The notes beneath the pieces were generated by a model. The model ran no database searches. It saw nothing but the letters and a program-made list of their open reading frames with translations, and had not been told where the DNA came from. From Megalobrama amblycephala (lineage: Eukaryota > Chordata > Actinopteri > Cypriniformes > Xenocyprididae), in contig NC_063061.1 in assembly GCF_018812025.1 (NCBI RefSeq), positions 28,186,085-28,250,084 of the forward strand: 64,000 bases of DNA. The letters run 5' to 3'. The position numbers were made by a program, and so were the translations under genes. Shown here one piece after another: positions 1 to 12,500 of the stretch (the stretch's first letter is position 1; each line of letters opens with the position of its first letter).

Positions 1-460
1 GCCTATAAAATTAAAGACATTTCTCTATTCTAATGCCTATCTGACATCAAACACAAAGTACATACAAGATTGTAAAAGTTAACTGATGAGTTCAGCAATT
101 ACGCTGTCAGTGTTTAATGCACTCTCTGACCTCTGACTTTAGGACCTGAGAACTTCAAAGTTAAATAAATAGAACTTGCAACATCGCACAGATGAGATCA
201 GCCAAGCATATTCCCTTTGTGCTCCATTCCTGGCACACAGATCATTTGTTTAGACAAGTCTATTGTCTAATTCAAGAGAAAGCCTCACAGAGTGCAGCTC
301 AGTTGGTCTGCCACATAACTAAAGGAGGAAATACACAAACACATTCATGCACACACACACACACACTCTCTCAGACGGTTCCAACATTTGCATTTGCTAA
401 TGAATGTGTGAACAGACAGGTGCACAGTCTCTCCAGAAACCTCCTGTAGTTCATCCTTAC

Positions 461-534
461 CTGGCACCAATGATGTCCTTCTTCGCCAGATCAATGCCAG
501 CAATGACCTTGACACGAAGAACACGAGATTCGTT
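461..534 (-). CDS. nedd4l: nedd4l coding exon 2 (start of C2 domain)
   Basis: This 74-nt exon is bounded on the minus strand by acceptor TGTTTTGCAG and donor GTAAGG. It encodes NESRVLRVKV, then IAGIDLAKKDIIGA, and ends in phase 2 with AG of the Ser codon before the family's next segment (SDPYV), which is outside the window. These residues form the first beta strands of the C2 domain. It joins exon 1 in frame. Confidence 0.9.
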
Positions 535-3500
535 CTGCAAAACATGACACACATAGAAAAAGACCATCATGAATAAATCAATACCTCTCGCACGAGTCTG
601 GTAGCAAGAAAAAAAAAAAAAAACTGCCCCGTGGCCTAAATTTAAGATGGGTTTAAGTCATGAGAGTGTCCTAATTTCACCTCACTTCTCGTCCAGGATG
701 AAAAAGGAGCATCTTAAAGAAATTAAGAGGAAGCTGCAGCCAAAAAAGCTTTTGTGTTTATTGATAGACACGGAAGAGAAACTGTTTTAATGGTATAGCG
801 TCTGTGAGAAATAAATCCCTCTGGGAGCTGTAAATGTTTTATTGTCTTATGGCTGAATAAGTTGGCCTAAACTTCTCAGCGTGGCCTTCAAAAGCTCTCA
901 AGTGGTAGACACGACCACCATTTCACGACTCCCACTCCGCATAAGTGCGTCCCGCCTCCAACATCACCTCGGCCGGCATTCAATAGCTATTCAAGCTGCT
1001 CACAATTACACAACGAGCATCTTATTCGCCCGCTCGCTTTTGAAGCTCACCAGCCCAGAAATGACATACAATAAAAGGTGAGAAAGGCCCTCTTCTCCTG
1101 CTTTGCCCACTTCTGCTCTCTACATGACTGAAATTCTCTTTCTATTTATATTTGACGATCTGCATTATCACAAGACATGCATCATTCGTGCAGCAGAGGC
1201 AAAAAAAAAAGAAAAACTGGTGTGACAGCTTGTATTTATTCTGCCTGCCATATATGACCCAATTATTACAGAACAAATACAGTTTGGATGAGACTGGAGA
1301 AGCCTTTATATACTGACAGGTATGTTGCCGTCATCCCACCAGGTGCCCCAGACTGATGATGAAGCTGTGCTTTTAATATCAAATGCAAACAAAGACTATA
1401 TTTCTCTGAAGAGAACCACTATTTGGTATCAAGAAAATTGGATTTAACCATTCATAAACCATTTCTGAAGGTTTTCAGGGCAGAACAACATACTGTTATT
1501 TACTTTTAAAGCCACATCACCATCAAAGGCTAATTCATGGCAAATATAATAAAGCAATTACAAAAATAATAATAATACAATATACACTCCTGTTCAAAAG
1601 ATTTTTTTTTAAAGAAATGAATACCTTTATTCAGTAAGGATGCATTAAATTGAGACTTTTACATTGCTAACAAAAAACGGCATTTCAAATAAATGCTGTT
1701 CTTTTGAACTTTCTATTAATCAAAAACAGTATATCACAGTTTCCACAAAAATATTAAGCAGCACAATTGTTTTCAACAATAACAATAAGAAATGTTTCTC
1801 GAGCACCAAATCAGCATATTAGATTGATTTCTGAAGGATCATGAGACACTGAAGACTGGAGTAATGATGCTGAAAATTCAGCTTTGTCGTCACAGGAATA
1901 AATTACAATTTAAAAATATTAAAATAGAAAACATTATTTTAAATTGTAATAATATTTCACAATATTAGTGTTTTTACTGTATTTTTGATCAAATGAATGC
2001 AGCCTTGTTAAGCATAAAAGTCTTCTTTCAAAAATCGTACTAACCTCAAACTTTTCAACAATAGCGTAAAACTCAAGGAAAGGCTTCAGAGGTGGAGCAA
2101 GTTTCTAATTTGATAAAGACTGGAATAACATGAACTGATCATCATTCACAATAAAGCCAGGAACTAAAGCAAATATTTTGGTTTGTAGAAGTAATCATTA
2201 GGGGTGTGACGAGATTAAAATGCGACGAGATTTCTCATCGAGTGAAAAGCTGTCTCCCGAAATTGGCATGACGGAGTGTGAGGGTGAGATTAAAATAGAA
2301 TATGCCACCGCTACACTTACGCTTAGATCTCCACAGTCGTTTTGCTTTTTATAGAAATAAAAAAAACATTTAATTCAGTTGGATAGCGGTCACTTCAAAC
2401 CCATCCAGCTCATCCAACACAAGCTGCAGCACTGTACGTAATGCAGCAGGAATCAGAGTTCACTGATCACTTGACGAGTGTAAGTGACAAGATGACTGAC
2501 AAGACCATGGCGGTGCCATGCACAACAGATTCGTTGCACAACAGAGCCTAAATGTCTGACAAATGTCTTCTCTTGTAGAATATGCGCTCAGCACTGCCGC
2601 TCCCTATTCTCAGAGTAAGCGTGATCACGAATATGAAATTAAAACGCGAGAAGGTTTTAAACACAATTTCAGTATCCTGCATTTTGAAAGCGGCTCCCTG
2701 ATGCATACAAATATCTGCCAATATGAAAGCTATCTTAGGCTGGGTTGTGTAGTTGTAACCATCTCTTAGCTCTGTATCATGCTTGAAGAAAAATTTGGTC
2801 TCTATTTGCACTTTGAATATTGAGATAGCACTTTGATTATGGTTGCGCTTATTGTTTGCACTTAATAAGACAGAGAGAAAACGGTGTTATTTTTATTTAC
2901 AGGCTGTTTTTTTATTTCTATGATCAATTTGTGGAAAAGAGTTCAGTTAGGAGGTCAAAAGTTCTCATATGTAATCATACAGGAGAGAAGCCAGTCAGTT
3001 GAGTTTGACAAAACCTTACAATGCTTGAATTTTGTCGTCCTTTACTGCAAATGATAATTGATACTCAGAAAGTAGAACTGAAATGACATTCATTACAAGA
3101 TGATTAGTTATTTCAAATGCATCTGCAGACTATTTTTCTAGTTATGCATTTCGTCAGAGGATTTTTTTTTTTAAATCTTGTCTCATTCTCGTGAACTCAA
3201 TCTCATGTCTCGTCTCATCTCATAAGCTAACCGTCTTGTCACACCCCTAGTAATCATACAAATCAGTTTTTACAATAAACACCTTGTTCATTTCACATCA
3301 ATTTGCAACAACATCTCAAAAGTTGATGTGACCAGTTGCATATGAAGCTCTTCCTTTATTCCACAGGGACACTCCCTTATCCAGGGCCATATTGTACAGT
3401 ATCCACTGTCACCCTAATCACACCGCCAGAACTTGTTGCAGACTCATGACACGCCTTTGTAACAAGAACAGCACAGCACTTCAACTGTGCCTTCAACTCC

Positions 3501-6500
3501 AATCACTTACGAAATAACCATAACAGTTCAGATCTCAAATTTAGCACAAGTCCAGGATGACGCAACAAATCTGGACAACTGAAACGTCAAACAAGGTGTT
3601 CAAATTGACAAATATATTTACACACAGATGACCTAAGTTTTCAGACAGACAACACACTTTGGATTAGGGACGAATTCTCACTAATAACTATTAAATACGA
3701 ATTTTGCCTCACTAAAATCCTAATTACTACTTATTAATACTTAGTAAGATAGCTGTTAAGTTTAGGTATTGGGTAGGATTAAGGGATGTAGAATATGATC
3801 ATACAGAATAAGGCATTAAAATGTGATTTATAAGTGCTAATAAACAGCCAATATCCTAGTAATATGCATGCTAATAAGCAACTAGTTAATAGTGAGAATT
3901 AACTTTAGTTAACTTTAGTTTAACTAAAATAAAGTGCAGGTCATTTTGGGAAGAAAGCATCTAGCATGAAAGAGTTGCAAATGTGTGTTTATCTTTCATA
4001 TGCATTCACAAATACATATTCAGAGCGTTGCCTCTTTTGACAATTGTAATAAATCATAACTGACCGAAAAACCTTGTCCTTTGGGACTCCACTCTAACTC
4101 TCAAGCTCTCAGATAAAATTCAATGCGGCAGGTCAGAGCCAGAGCACTCATTCCCTGCTCATAATTACAATTATTTCCTTGCCTGTCCCTTCATCCTCTA
4201 AATGAGGTTAAAAGATCAAAAGATACAGAACGCTAAGCGAGACCCAAAGTTACAATCACACCTTCCATTCTTACCTGAACCATTCAATCATCTACACACT
4301 CTAGAAACTTGAGGAGATGAAATGATAGAGCAGAGAGGACAGCTGGGTTCGGACCACAAGTGGAAATGACAACTCATCCGTATTGCTGATGAAGGCCAGG
4401 GCCGCTGTAGAGTGACTACAGGAGGATGCGAGGAACAGCTAATAAGGGCTGCTACTCTTCAATGCTGTTATCGAGTCAAAAAAAGCAAAACGCTTTTGAT
4501 AAATGTAATGCATCCTTGCTGATTTGTGTGCCTGCAAATGAGAGGAAATCACGTTTCATTTGCACTTGATCCAAATATGACAATATTAACCTGGTTAGCA
4601 AAAATTAGCATTAAAATTAGTATTAGCAAGACAAGTGTTGGGGAAAGTTACTTTTAAAAGTAATGCATTACAGTATTGTGTTACTCCCTAAAATAGTATC
4701 TAACTGCATTACTTAGTTACTTTTTAGGGAACGTAATGTGTTACATTATCTTTGCGTTACTTTTTCTCATCTGGGCTGGGCTTGCTTGTTTGTTTTTTAA
4801 TAACAACAAAAAAGTTATTTTTTTGGCAATTGTAAAGGCCCTTTCACACCAAAAGTGAAATGAATAAGCTTCAGGCTGATCACAAATGTCATTTTTGCTT
4901 ATTAGTATGGTTGAATTGGATCATCGAAGGTCAGCAGCAAAGACATTGGTTAATAAAGTGAGATTAATAAAGTATTAATAAAGTATAAGTATATTTGTTT
5001 AATTTAACATTTAATTATTGGAGGTTTGCATAATATTCTGAGTTTGCATTTCACTGTTTTTATTCATTTTGAAGAATACTGACTTGTTTTTGTGCAGGTG
5101 AGATGAGTAAATGCTCACATTTAGTCTAGAACTACAAAACACCTCTGCACTTACTCCTGATTTCTCTCAACACAGGGACAGGAGAGTTGTCGTAATACAT
5201 GTGAAAATAGGTAGGCTAACTTGTGTTACTTATTTGAAAAAGTAACTCAGATATTTTGTTGTAAATTTAAAGGTGCCCAAGAATGCTTTTTCACAAGATG
5301 TAATATAAGTCTAAGGTGTCTCCTGAATGTGTCTGTGAAGTTTCAGCTCAAAATACCCCATAGATTTTTTTTAAATTAATTTTTTTAACTGCCTATTTTG
5401 GGGCATCATTAACAATGCACTGATTTACACTCGGCGCCGCCCCCTTAAATCGCGTGCTCCCTGCCACACCAGCTGTCGACTATATTACAGCGCATTTACA
5501 AAGTTCACACAGCTAATATAACCCTCAAATGGATCTTTACAAGATGTTCGTCATGCATGCTGTATGCATGCTTCGAATTATGTGAGTAAAGTATTTATTT
5601 GAATGTTAAAGTTTTATTCTGAGTGAATTTAAGCCTGTCCTCCGTGGCTAACGGCTAATGCTACACTGTTGGAGAGATTTATAAAGAATGAAGTTGTGTT
5701 TATGAATTATACAGACTGCAAGTGTTTAAAAAATGAAAATAGCGACGGCTCTTGTCGTCTCCGTGAATACAGTAAGAAACAATGGTAACTTTAACCTCAT
5801 TTAACAGTACATTAGCAACATGCTAACGAAACATTTAGAAAGACAATTTACAAATATCAGTAAAAATATCATGCTATCATGGATTATGTCAGTTATTATC
5901 GCTCCATCTGCCATTTTTCGCTATTGTCCTTGCTTGCTTACCTAGTCTGATGATTCGGCTGTGCGCAGCTCCAGACGTTAACTGGCTACCCTTGTGTAAT
6001 CCCTTTCATAATGTTAGGAACATGGGCTGGCATATGCAAATATTGGGGCGTACACCCCGACTGTTACGTAACAGTCGGTGTTATGTTGAGATTCGCCTGT
6101 TCTTCGGAGGTCGTTTAAACAAATGAGATTTATATAAGAAGGAGGAAACAATGGGGTTTGAGACTCACTGTATGTCTTTTCCATGTACTGAACTCTTGTT
6201 ATTTAACTATGCCAAGGTAAATTCAATTTTTGAATCTAGGTCACCTTTAAAAGTAATGCATTACTTTACTAGTTACTTGAAAAAACATAACTCAAGTAGG
6301 GCTGGACAATAATTCAATATCAATATATATCGCGATATAATTTTTTTCGATAACGGTGATATGATTTTTAAACACATTTCCGGTATTTCGATATATACAT
6401 TACAGCATCACTGACTTGAGGCGCAGCCGTTAGAAAGAGCAGAACGCGATTGGCTATTTGCGTGATGACATACACCACAGAGACATGCAGCCACCAGCCA

Positions 6501-9500
6501 GTGCTCAGCAGTTGTACGCTAAAGCCGAGTTCAGACTGCACGATTTTAGCCCCGATTTTGGCTCGCCGACAGGTTGAGAAATCGCCGACAAATGCCCGAA
6601 ATCACAGGCAAATCGGTGCTCGTTCACGCGAGTGACAATCACGCAGTGTGAATGAGCAAAGACGCGATCTGAGAGAATCGCCGACGCCCGTGAGATATTT
6701 GGCATGCTAAATATCTGGACCTGTCGGCGATTCAAAATCCTGCTGTGTGAAAAGTGTTCTGACTGAAAACTACATCGGCGATGACCGACAGCCAATGAGA
6801 GAGCAAGATACAGAGCAGCGGGGAGTTCGGGGAGGAGTTATAGACCACAATATCAGCAAGCATGGCTTCGTTTCAGATAAACATTACAATTATACAAAAC
6901 AAAAACAAAGCACAAACATTTGCTTGACCATCCGCAACAGCAGCACATTGAAAAGTTATGTATTTAGTTCCTACTCTCGTTGCAGAACACACAATCCACA
7001 GTCTCCCCAACCATATCCTCCTCCATATTCTTCTTTTATTTATGTTGTTTTCGCTGCAAATCAGCGCACAGGCAATTCATATTTCAAGCTTCTTGCGGAC
7101 TACTATTTTTAATAATAATCCCACCGTGTGTCTCAATCAGCTCCCTAGTTCAGCAGTCAGGGCACTGATCAGGGTATCAGCCGCATTCACTTTCATTATA
7201 TACTGATTCACGACCTAGGGAGCTAGGGAGCTGATTGAAACGCAGGACCAGTCTCACGTGAGAACTCCGGTCTTGAACGCGTGATATCGCGTTGTTTCCT
7301 TGTCATGTCTCGCGTGTGTTTGGTTGTGAAACGTAGTTTGCGTGCCAGACAGAGTTGTCGGCGATTCTTCCTATTGTAAAGTCATGCAGTTTGAAACCCT
7401 CTGTCGCCGATCCATCGTGCAATTTGAACACAGCAGCGACTGAATGCTGGCCAAGATAGTCATGCAGTGTGAAAAGAACAGTGACCCGACTACTTTGAAA
7501 ATCGTGCAGTCTGAACTCGGCTTAAGATCAAACGCGAACGCGGCAAGTTTTACAAAATGAGTACACCTGATGCAAATGCGACGGAACAAGCTTCCACAAC
7601 TTGATGAAAATATGTGTGCATAACTACACCGTGCTGGTTAATGTTTGGTGCAGGAGAATGTGTGAAATAAAAACTTTAAACACGGATACTTTATTCTGTA
7701 TGAGCTCTGTGTCACGTGGCTAGTGTTATTAAACTCATCGAGGAGCTCCGCGCTGAAACCGAGCATATGCGCGCTCTGCCTGTATATCATAAAAACAATC
7801 GTATTTTTCATGTGTTCGTATTCAAACTCCTGTTCTGACCGCATCGCGAGCAAAATACAAACAACACACGTGCTGTGCTGAGGGAAACAGCCTGCGGCTT
7901 GCGTATTTGAACGCAGCTAGAGCAGGCAGAGGTGAATGAACAGCACTTTTGTGACATTTGAATTCTCCGCTGTAATGCGATCTCATGCGAACATATTTTC
8001 CATTTGTGCTGGTAGATGCGCAGTGATTGGATTAAATGAGCTTTATGTCATGAATATATATGTCGAGATTCGCTCGAAACCTGCTCGAAACGGTCTACGT
8101 CAGCATGTTCGACCATGCCCATACTTGGGCCGAAAGTACACGATTAAGTCAGATTTTGTGACGTTGCTCGGACTTTTCAAACAGGAAGACAGAAATTGCT
8201 ATGAAAAATGCAAAAATAACTATTTTTCACTTATGAATAACATAGTGTTTTCAATGATGTGCAGCCTATACATATCTGTTTACATCTCAAAAAAAGTGTT
8301 TTGGGGTTTCATGACCCTTTAAGAATAATAAAATCAGCCTACGTTATAGTTTAATGTTAAAGATATTAATATTACTAAAGTGAGTGAGTCTTATGTTTAT
8401 TTTTATGTTTGTATGAAGGCTAAATACAAATAAAAGCTGAACATAAATTTATTTGTACTGTTTTTATCTCTAAAATATTATATAGTTTTATAGGAAGAGA
8501 TTTCATAGATTTGGCAAATTCATTTTTCAGACGTTTGTAGGTACAGACATCCATTGTGGCCGTTCTTGGCAGTTTTTCTGAGGCTATTATATAGTTCATA
8601 TCGATATCGGAATTATATCGTATCGACCGAAATTAAGAATTATATCGTGATATAAATTTTGGCCATATCGTCCAGCCCTAAACTCAAGATACTTGTAATG
8701 CGTTACCCCCAACACTGAGCAAGACCACTAAATACTATTTAGTCATTACATCTTTATCCAAAGCAACATGAGTCCCCTGGAGTAACGTGACCTTAAATGT
8801 CTTACTCAAGAACAAGATGGTTGATGGATTAGGATTTGAGGCTACAATCTTTTGGTTGCCAGCTCAAATGTTTCACCATCATGTTACGTCAGCCACAACA
8901 AACTCCAACGATATGTTGACTGGAAACATTAGCAAAGGACTCATGCGATCAAAATAATGTGGTATGTTCACTACGTCAACAAAACTTTACCGGCTCAATA
9001 TGTCAAGTCTATAAATAAGGACGAATGGCTTTGCTACAACCGTATTTAACATGCTTAACTGATATAATAATAAAGTCACAGGGCTGCAGCTGATTTTACT
9101 TCACATCGACGTAAGATGGCAGGAAAGTATTACTCAGCCTGTGGCTGTCAAGCTGGATAATTAGGATTAAGGTTCCACGAGACTCTTAGAGAGCTGAAGC
9201 TCTGACTGGTTTCCTGTGCACACCCAGCGATTAGTTCAATGACAGGTTTGGTATTTCCAAGTGATATATCATCAGGTCTCAAATAGGAAACCTTGGTCTG
9301 CTGGGGTTGTTCTAATGGGAGAACTGCAATACAATATTGTGTTAAATGTCACTTAAAACAACAGCACAAAACATTAGCAGTTCCCAAGAGCAAGCCATAA
9401 AATGTTGACGGTTCACAATCAAATCACTGCCTTTACTTTAATACATCATTCTAAGCATAGGCCAAGTCATAGAACAAAGTTAGAGTCGGTCTGTTTGATA

Positions 9501-12500
9501 GATTATGTATTTGCATATTGTGTAAATGTGTAGGCAGAAGTATAAGGCAGAAAAAAGCCAGACTCTTTTCAATAATTTTGGAAAGAAAATTAAAGGAAAT
9601 GGAGTCATTGTCCAGTTTAAGTAAATTCAGTACTGATTCATTCCGTTGTAAGAATCAATAGTTATTAATTTTGTTAATTTATCTATATCAGCACTGGAGT
9701 AAACAGTGATGTCATCATCCAGCTCAGTTCAGTTCGCATACAATGGTGACGATGCAGGCAGATCAAAACATTGTAGGATATCAAATGTCGAGTGTCCCCA
9801 ACTAAGCAAGCCAAAGGCAATGGCGGCAAGGAACCCAAACTCCAATAGGTGACATCAGGTGGCAAACAGGTGTTAAAATGGAGTAAAAAAAAAACCTTGG
9901 ATAGAAACCAGGCTTAGTCGGGGGGCCAGTTTTCCTCTGCAAACAATGCATGATTATGATTCAGGCAGCTTTCATAAGTCCAAACACCTCTGATTGCCCA
10001 TTCTGTTCACACACAAACACAGAGCACTGCTTGCCCGTGACTCCATGTTGGACACACTTAACGATTGTAAGGCCGATTATGAATGTAAATTGATACTTAT
10101 GACTGATCGCGCTCAAACACGTCCAGTCAGAACCAGTTACGTTCAGTCGGTGTTCAAATCCCATGTCTAAGTATTTAAATCTGCTTCAGTCGCAGGAAAC
10201 AATTGCTGTGTGTTGAGCTCAGTCTTAGAATGTTTTAGCTAGTCGTTAAATGTGTGCCCGGGATGCGCACAATCGATTTTGTGCCACTCTGTACTTTTGT
10301 ACTATGATACCTTTGTGCAAAATATAATTAGTATTTAGCCTATTTATTTGTTCTATCTAGTGTTGTCAAAAGTACCGACTTAGATACCAAGTCAAACTGA
10401 AATTTTAAAATTGTGACGCTTTGAACACTGTTGAGCGGATTCGTAAACACCTCTGATTGCCCATTCTGTTCAAGCACTCAATATGTCTGTGATTGGCTAC
10501 AATGATCAACTCCTCAAATTTTTTTTCTAAATAGACATCAATGACGCTCTTTACTAGCACTTACACAGATACACAGGGGAGAGTGCTTTCAAACTCTCCA
10601 GTGTGTTGATCATTGTAGCCAATCACAGAGATATGTGTTGAGCGCGTGAACACAATGGCCAATCAGAGGTGTTTACGAATCCACTCAACAGCACTCAAAG
10701 AGTCACATTTTTAAAATTTCAGACAACACTAGTTCTAACATATCTGTCATGCATGTTGCCCTATTAAAAATCTCCACCATGCATTAAAAAAATGTGTGTG
10801 TGTGTTTTTGTACATTTTTCTCTTTAATTATAATGAAGTAATGTGTTGTTAGTGAGGTTTCTGAGCAAGAAAAAAACAAAAAAACAGTACTGGTATCGGT
10901 CTGGCATTGGGTTGGCAGATACCAAAGGTTGAGGTATCAGACATGAAAAATTGGTATGGAGCCATCCCTACTAATTATATTACAGGCAACCCACCGAGTT
11001 GATTATGAAAATATGTTGTTTTGAAAACAATTTGTTTGATAATGGCAGCCACACCCACAGAAACAAGTTCTTCTATTTTGAGACGTTCTATGAAATGTGA
11101 TTCAAAATTGCTCAAATACAATTCACAGATCCACGCTCTTAGTTATTATGAAAGGGCTTCCATTTTTAACCTGGCTAAACACAGATTTCTAAACGATTTA
11201 TATAGATGCTTTCATCAGCAGCTACATAATCAAGACTGCTGATTTCAGTGCATGCATTTCCATATCAATGCAATTCATAATGTTATGGCACCTGGTTTCA
11301 TCAGAACCAAGTCTGTAAGTTCTTCTAAGCAAGTCATCATGCTCATTGTGCAATACATTTTAAGTGGCACTAAAGGTTTGTCAAATTACACCACAAACAA
11401 CAGGAACTGGGAAGCCTGCATGTGAAAGCATTGCCAGCAGGCCATTAAGAATCAATCTATCATTTATGATACATTTTAATAGTTGCTTCCGACTTATGTA
11501 AGTATGTGCTATTATTTTAAGCAAACACATCAATTTTCATCTGGCAGACAAAAAAAAAAATTAAAAAAAAAAAATCACCATAAAAATCTCTTAGATTTAT
11601 GCTGATGGAGGAAATCGAGGCCAATCTAGGGACTATAGAATATCTGTGCAAAACTATGTATAAAACTATCTTCAAAGTAGTCGGTGGGAAAATCCAGTAT
11701 AAAGTCATGTATCCAAAACCTAGGCTGCGACTCACTAGGTCGTGAATCGGTCATGTTCACAAATTCGGCACTAAGGACAGTAAGGACCCTGGCTCACTAC
11801 ACATTGGGAAACTGATGACTATTTCCAGCAACATGACAACATCCTCATAACACAACATCAATACTGGTATTTATGAACTTTCTGACATGATCTTTAATAA
11901 AGTACACTATTATAAATACTTTGCTTGTTACATATATACGTGCAACATTCCAGCAGTGAATAAATTATAAATGTTAGCTAGATTATATTCAGTACCTGTC
12001 TAGCAATGTATGTTTATGCTGAAATATAATTAAATCATGGCTAGTAATTTGTAAAATGTCATTTATTCCTGTGATGACAAAGCTGAATTTTCAGCATCAT
12101 TACTCCAGTCTTCAGTGTCACATGATCCATCAGAAATAATTATAATATGCTGATTTGCTGCTCAAGAAAAAAAATATATTATTATCAATGTTTAAAACAG
12201 TTGTGCAGCTTGATTTTTGTGGAAACATGATACATCTTGCTGACCCCAAAGATTTGAACAGTATCTATCAAAATCAAAAAATTTGCAGATAAACTAGTCA
12301 GTTCTTGTTGGGACTTGGACAAGTCAGCTAACACCTAGCAACCACATAGTCTAGTAAAAACCACACAGAACACCCCTGCGACATCAACGAGTTTGGCAAC
12401 AACACTAAAATCTACATAAAATTATTTATGTTTTTACTCCTTATTTGGAGACTATGTGAAACATTCAGAGCTAAATGTGTAAGAAGTGCATGGGCAGCAG

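Larger units (their letters stand above)
6297..8680. mobile_element. hAT element (TIR TAGGGCTGGAC) nested in 4633-8717
   Basis: The termini TAGGGCTGGAC and GTCCAGCCCTA have a perfect 8-bp duplication AACTCAAG (6289-6296 and 8681-8688). It is 2,384 bp including a nested 1,000-bp element. Subterminal sequence is rich in CGATAT repeats. Short open frames inside (for example 7936-8322) show no transposase similarity that I can recognise. Confidence 0.9.
4633..8717. mobile_element. hAT element (TIR AGTGTTGGGG) enlarged by nested insertions
   Basis: The ends AGTGTTGGGG and CCCCAACACT are flanked by an 8-bp duplication AGCAAGAC (4625-4632 and 8718-8725). Its own sequence is only about 700 bp, with repeated GTAATGCATTAC blocks. 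The rest is two later insertions, 5271-6246 and 6297-8680, the second itself containing further elements. No transposase remains. Confidence 0.9.

Noticed and set aside
6747..7206. Overlapping open frames of 62-121 codons
   Set aside because: They are inside a nested 1,000-bp MITE, show no transposase motif, and three frames are open at once because of low stop density.
7936..8322. A 128-codon open frame inside a hAT element
   Set aside because: I looked for hAT transposase features and saw none; the ends of the frame are arbitrary and the element is non-autonomous.
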